Of a DNA stretch of 64,000 nucleotides, positions 62,940 to 64,000 are shown piece by piece. Position 1 is the first letter of the stretch, and each line of letters starts with the position of its first letter. The notes below the pieces were generated by a model that saw only the letters and a list, made by a program, of their open reading frames with translations, was not told where the DNA came from and searched no databases. The position numbers and the translations under genes were made by a program. Source of the DNA: Cephalopachus bancanus (Eukaryota > Chordata > Mammalia > Primates > Tarsiidae); assembly GCA_027257055.1 (NCBI GenBank), contig JAPVLO010000182.1:8866001-8930000 (forward strand), written 5' to 3'.

Positions 62940-63728
62940 CTGTTTAAAATGGGAAGGTTTATTAAGGTTTTTTCCTCAAGAGGAACAGCCAATCTCTTGC
63001 TTCTTAAGAGAAGCCATTAGCGGGAAATGTATGTCACACCTTGGGCCCAGAACCACAGGAGGCCACTTCTTAACAAGCCCGAAGACCTTGCATCCCCCAG
63101 GTCCCTTTTAAAGCACCTTAATGACTGAAAACAGAATCCATGTTGCCTTCCCAGAAAACAGAAGCAGGCACCCAGTTCAAAGCCTCCAGCTGTTCTCAAC
63201 AAGAACATTCAGGCAAGACAGGGCAATGTACGGATGGCACATTCAACAAATCCAAGACGAAATCGCAGTAAGAAAAATCCATGATCAAAGTAATGTCTGG
63301 ACTACATTTTTCAGAATAACTTACAGTTTTTATATTTTGGGGAATAGAAATGGCAAAAGCTGGGTGGTTAGACTGCTCAAAGGGCACATTCATTCCCCTC
63401 CCTGCAAGATGAGCTTTTTCCAGGTCCTGGACAAGAACCCACACTGCCCTGCCCTTCTCGGCTGAGAGCTAACTCAAGGAGGGCTTGTTTCAGACAGATT
63501 TAGCACCTTAAATAAGTACAAGACCCAAGTAAAAGAAAAGGTTATTTTACAAATTATTTTCTTCCTCCAAATACCTGACAACTTTTCACACTTTGGTTTC
63601 AACACACATATAATCTATAAGAGCATATTGTAGGTTTTTCTAGCATTCTACTGTGACTGGCTTACAAACGAAAATAACAAAGGTATTCCTTATTTTTCTC
63701 TCAGTCCCTAAAACAAAACTGAGGCATA
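62940..63728 (-). other. Candidate 3' end of a minus-strand gene (RAP1A by synteny)
   Basis: On the minus strand an AATAAA lies at 62963-62958, followed by a T-rich downstream stretch (the complement of the A-run at 62895-62904). The block is AT-rich, free of Alu and compositionally unlike its left neighbour. In human, RAP1A lies beyond INKA2 with its 3' end facing it, which is the orientation needed here. No RAP1A coding sequence is in the window, so this is inference. Confidence 0.3.
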
Positions 63729-64000
63729 GACAAGGGGGGACCCCCAAAAAACCGGATTTTCTGAAAAATTGTGTTATTCTTACATGTTTAAACTTCAGTC
63801 ACCTCCAAAGTACTCTTCATTTGATGCAATACACTTACGGAGATACTTGTTCTACTATTCAGGACAGCTTTTGAACTCATCCATTTTGATGCCTTTTTGC
63901 TTCTATTTTTTGCTTCACTTCTTCCATATCAACAGATAACTTTTTTCATTAGAAGGAACAAAAAAAGTTGCTTAGGGTGATTCTGGGTGAATAGGAAGGA
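63729..64000 (-). mobile_element. Deleted mariner element, copy 3 (cut by window end)
   Basis: Left terminal repeat 'caaggggggacccccaaaaa' after TA at 63727. It continues with 'aaacttcagtcacctccaaa' and 'cttcatttgatgcaatacac', colinear with copy 2. The minus strand is the coding side of the transposase remnant. It ends at the window border. Confidence 0.75.

Overview
This is a mammalian nuclear window, almost certainly from a primate. It carries about 40 Alu-type (7SL-derived, mostly dimeric) SINEs in both orientations, plus old MIR, L2, Tigger, hAT and mariner copies. The genes have spliceosomal GT-AG introns and CpG-island promoters. The gene order KCND3 > < DDX20 ... INKA2 > matches human chromosome 1p13.2, read here in the reverse orientation. 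It is not human: the DDX20 and INKA2 proteins differ clearly from the human ones. I see no Alu with the AluS/AluY layout of monkeys and apes. The Alus are AluJ-like with private features: a 'CTCTACAATAAATCAAAAAATTAGC'-type linker region and right arms reading 'GGCTGCGGTGGCC...GACTC'. A tarsier is my best guess, by inference; a strepsirrhine is not excluded.

Layout. Positions 2-67 are the last codons of KCND3 (Kv4.3 potassium channel, + strand), followed by a long 3' UTR to about 5.2 kb. After a 4.6 kb Alu- and mariner-bearing spacer comes DDX20 (Gemin3, a DEAD-box helicase of the SMN complex) on the minus strand. It is complete in 11 coding exons between 20543 and 10187 and encodes 827 residues without breaks. 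Its CpG-island promoter lies at about 20.1-21.2 kb. From 21.2 to 36.2 kb there is a gene-free interval with many Alus and L2 pieces, and a few unique stretches that may be conserved regulatory DNA. A pyrimidine tract and a second CpG island (36.3-38.7 kb) lead into INKA2 (+ strand; PAK4-inhibiting Inka-box protein). Its 12-codon first coding exon is at 37889 and its second at 51736-52565, across a 13.8 kb intron. INKA2 exon 2 has an apparent 1-base deletion near 52380, and a diverged copy of its C-terminal codons sits about 960 bp upstream in the intron. Its 3' UTR holds a three-unit compound (GT)n/minisatellite. From about 57 to 62.8 kb the sequence is Alu and L2 with no gene. The last kilobase (62.9-64 kb, minus strand) may be the 3' end of a neighbour, by synteny RAP1A, but no coding sequence is visible to prove it.

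The three genes do not form a pathway. KCND3 is a membrane channel, DDX20 acts in snRNP assembly and INKA2 in actin and cell-adhesion signalling. I found no operon-like, CRISPR or otherwise exotic system. The points most worth a second look are the INKA2 frameshift, its duplicated C-terminus and its 3' UTR repeat, followed by the deleted mariner copies and the nested transposons.
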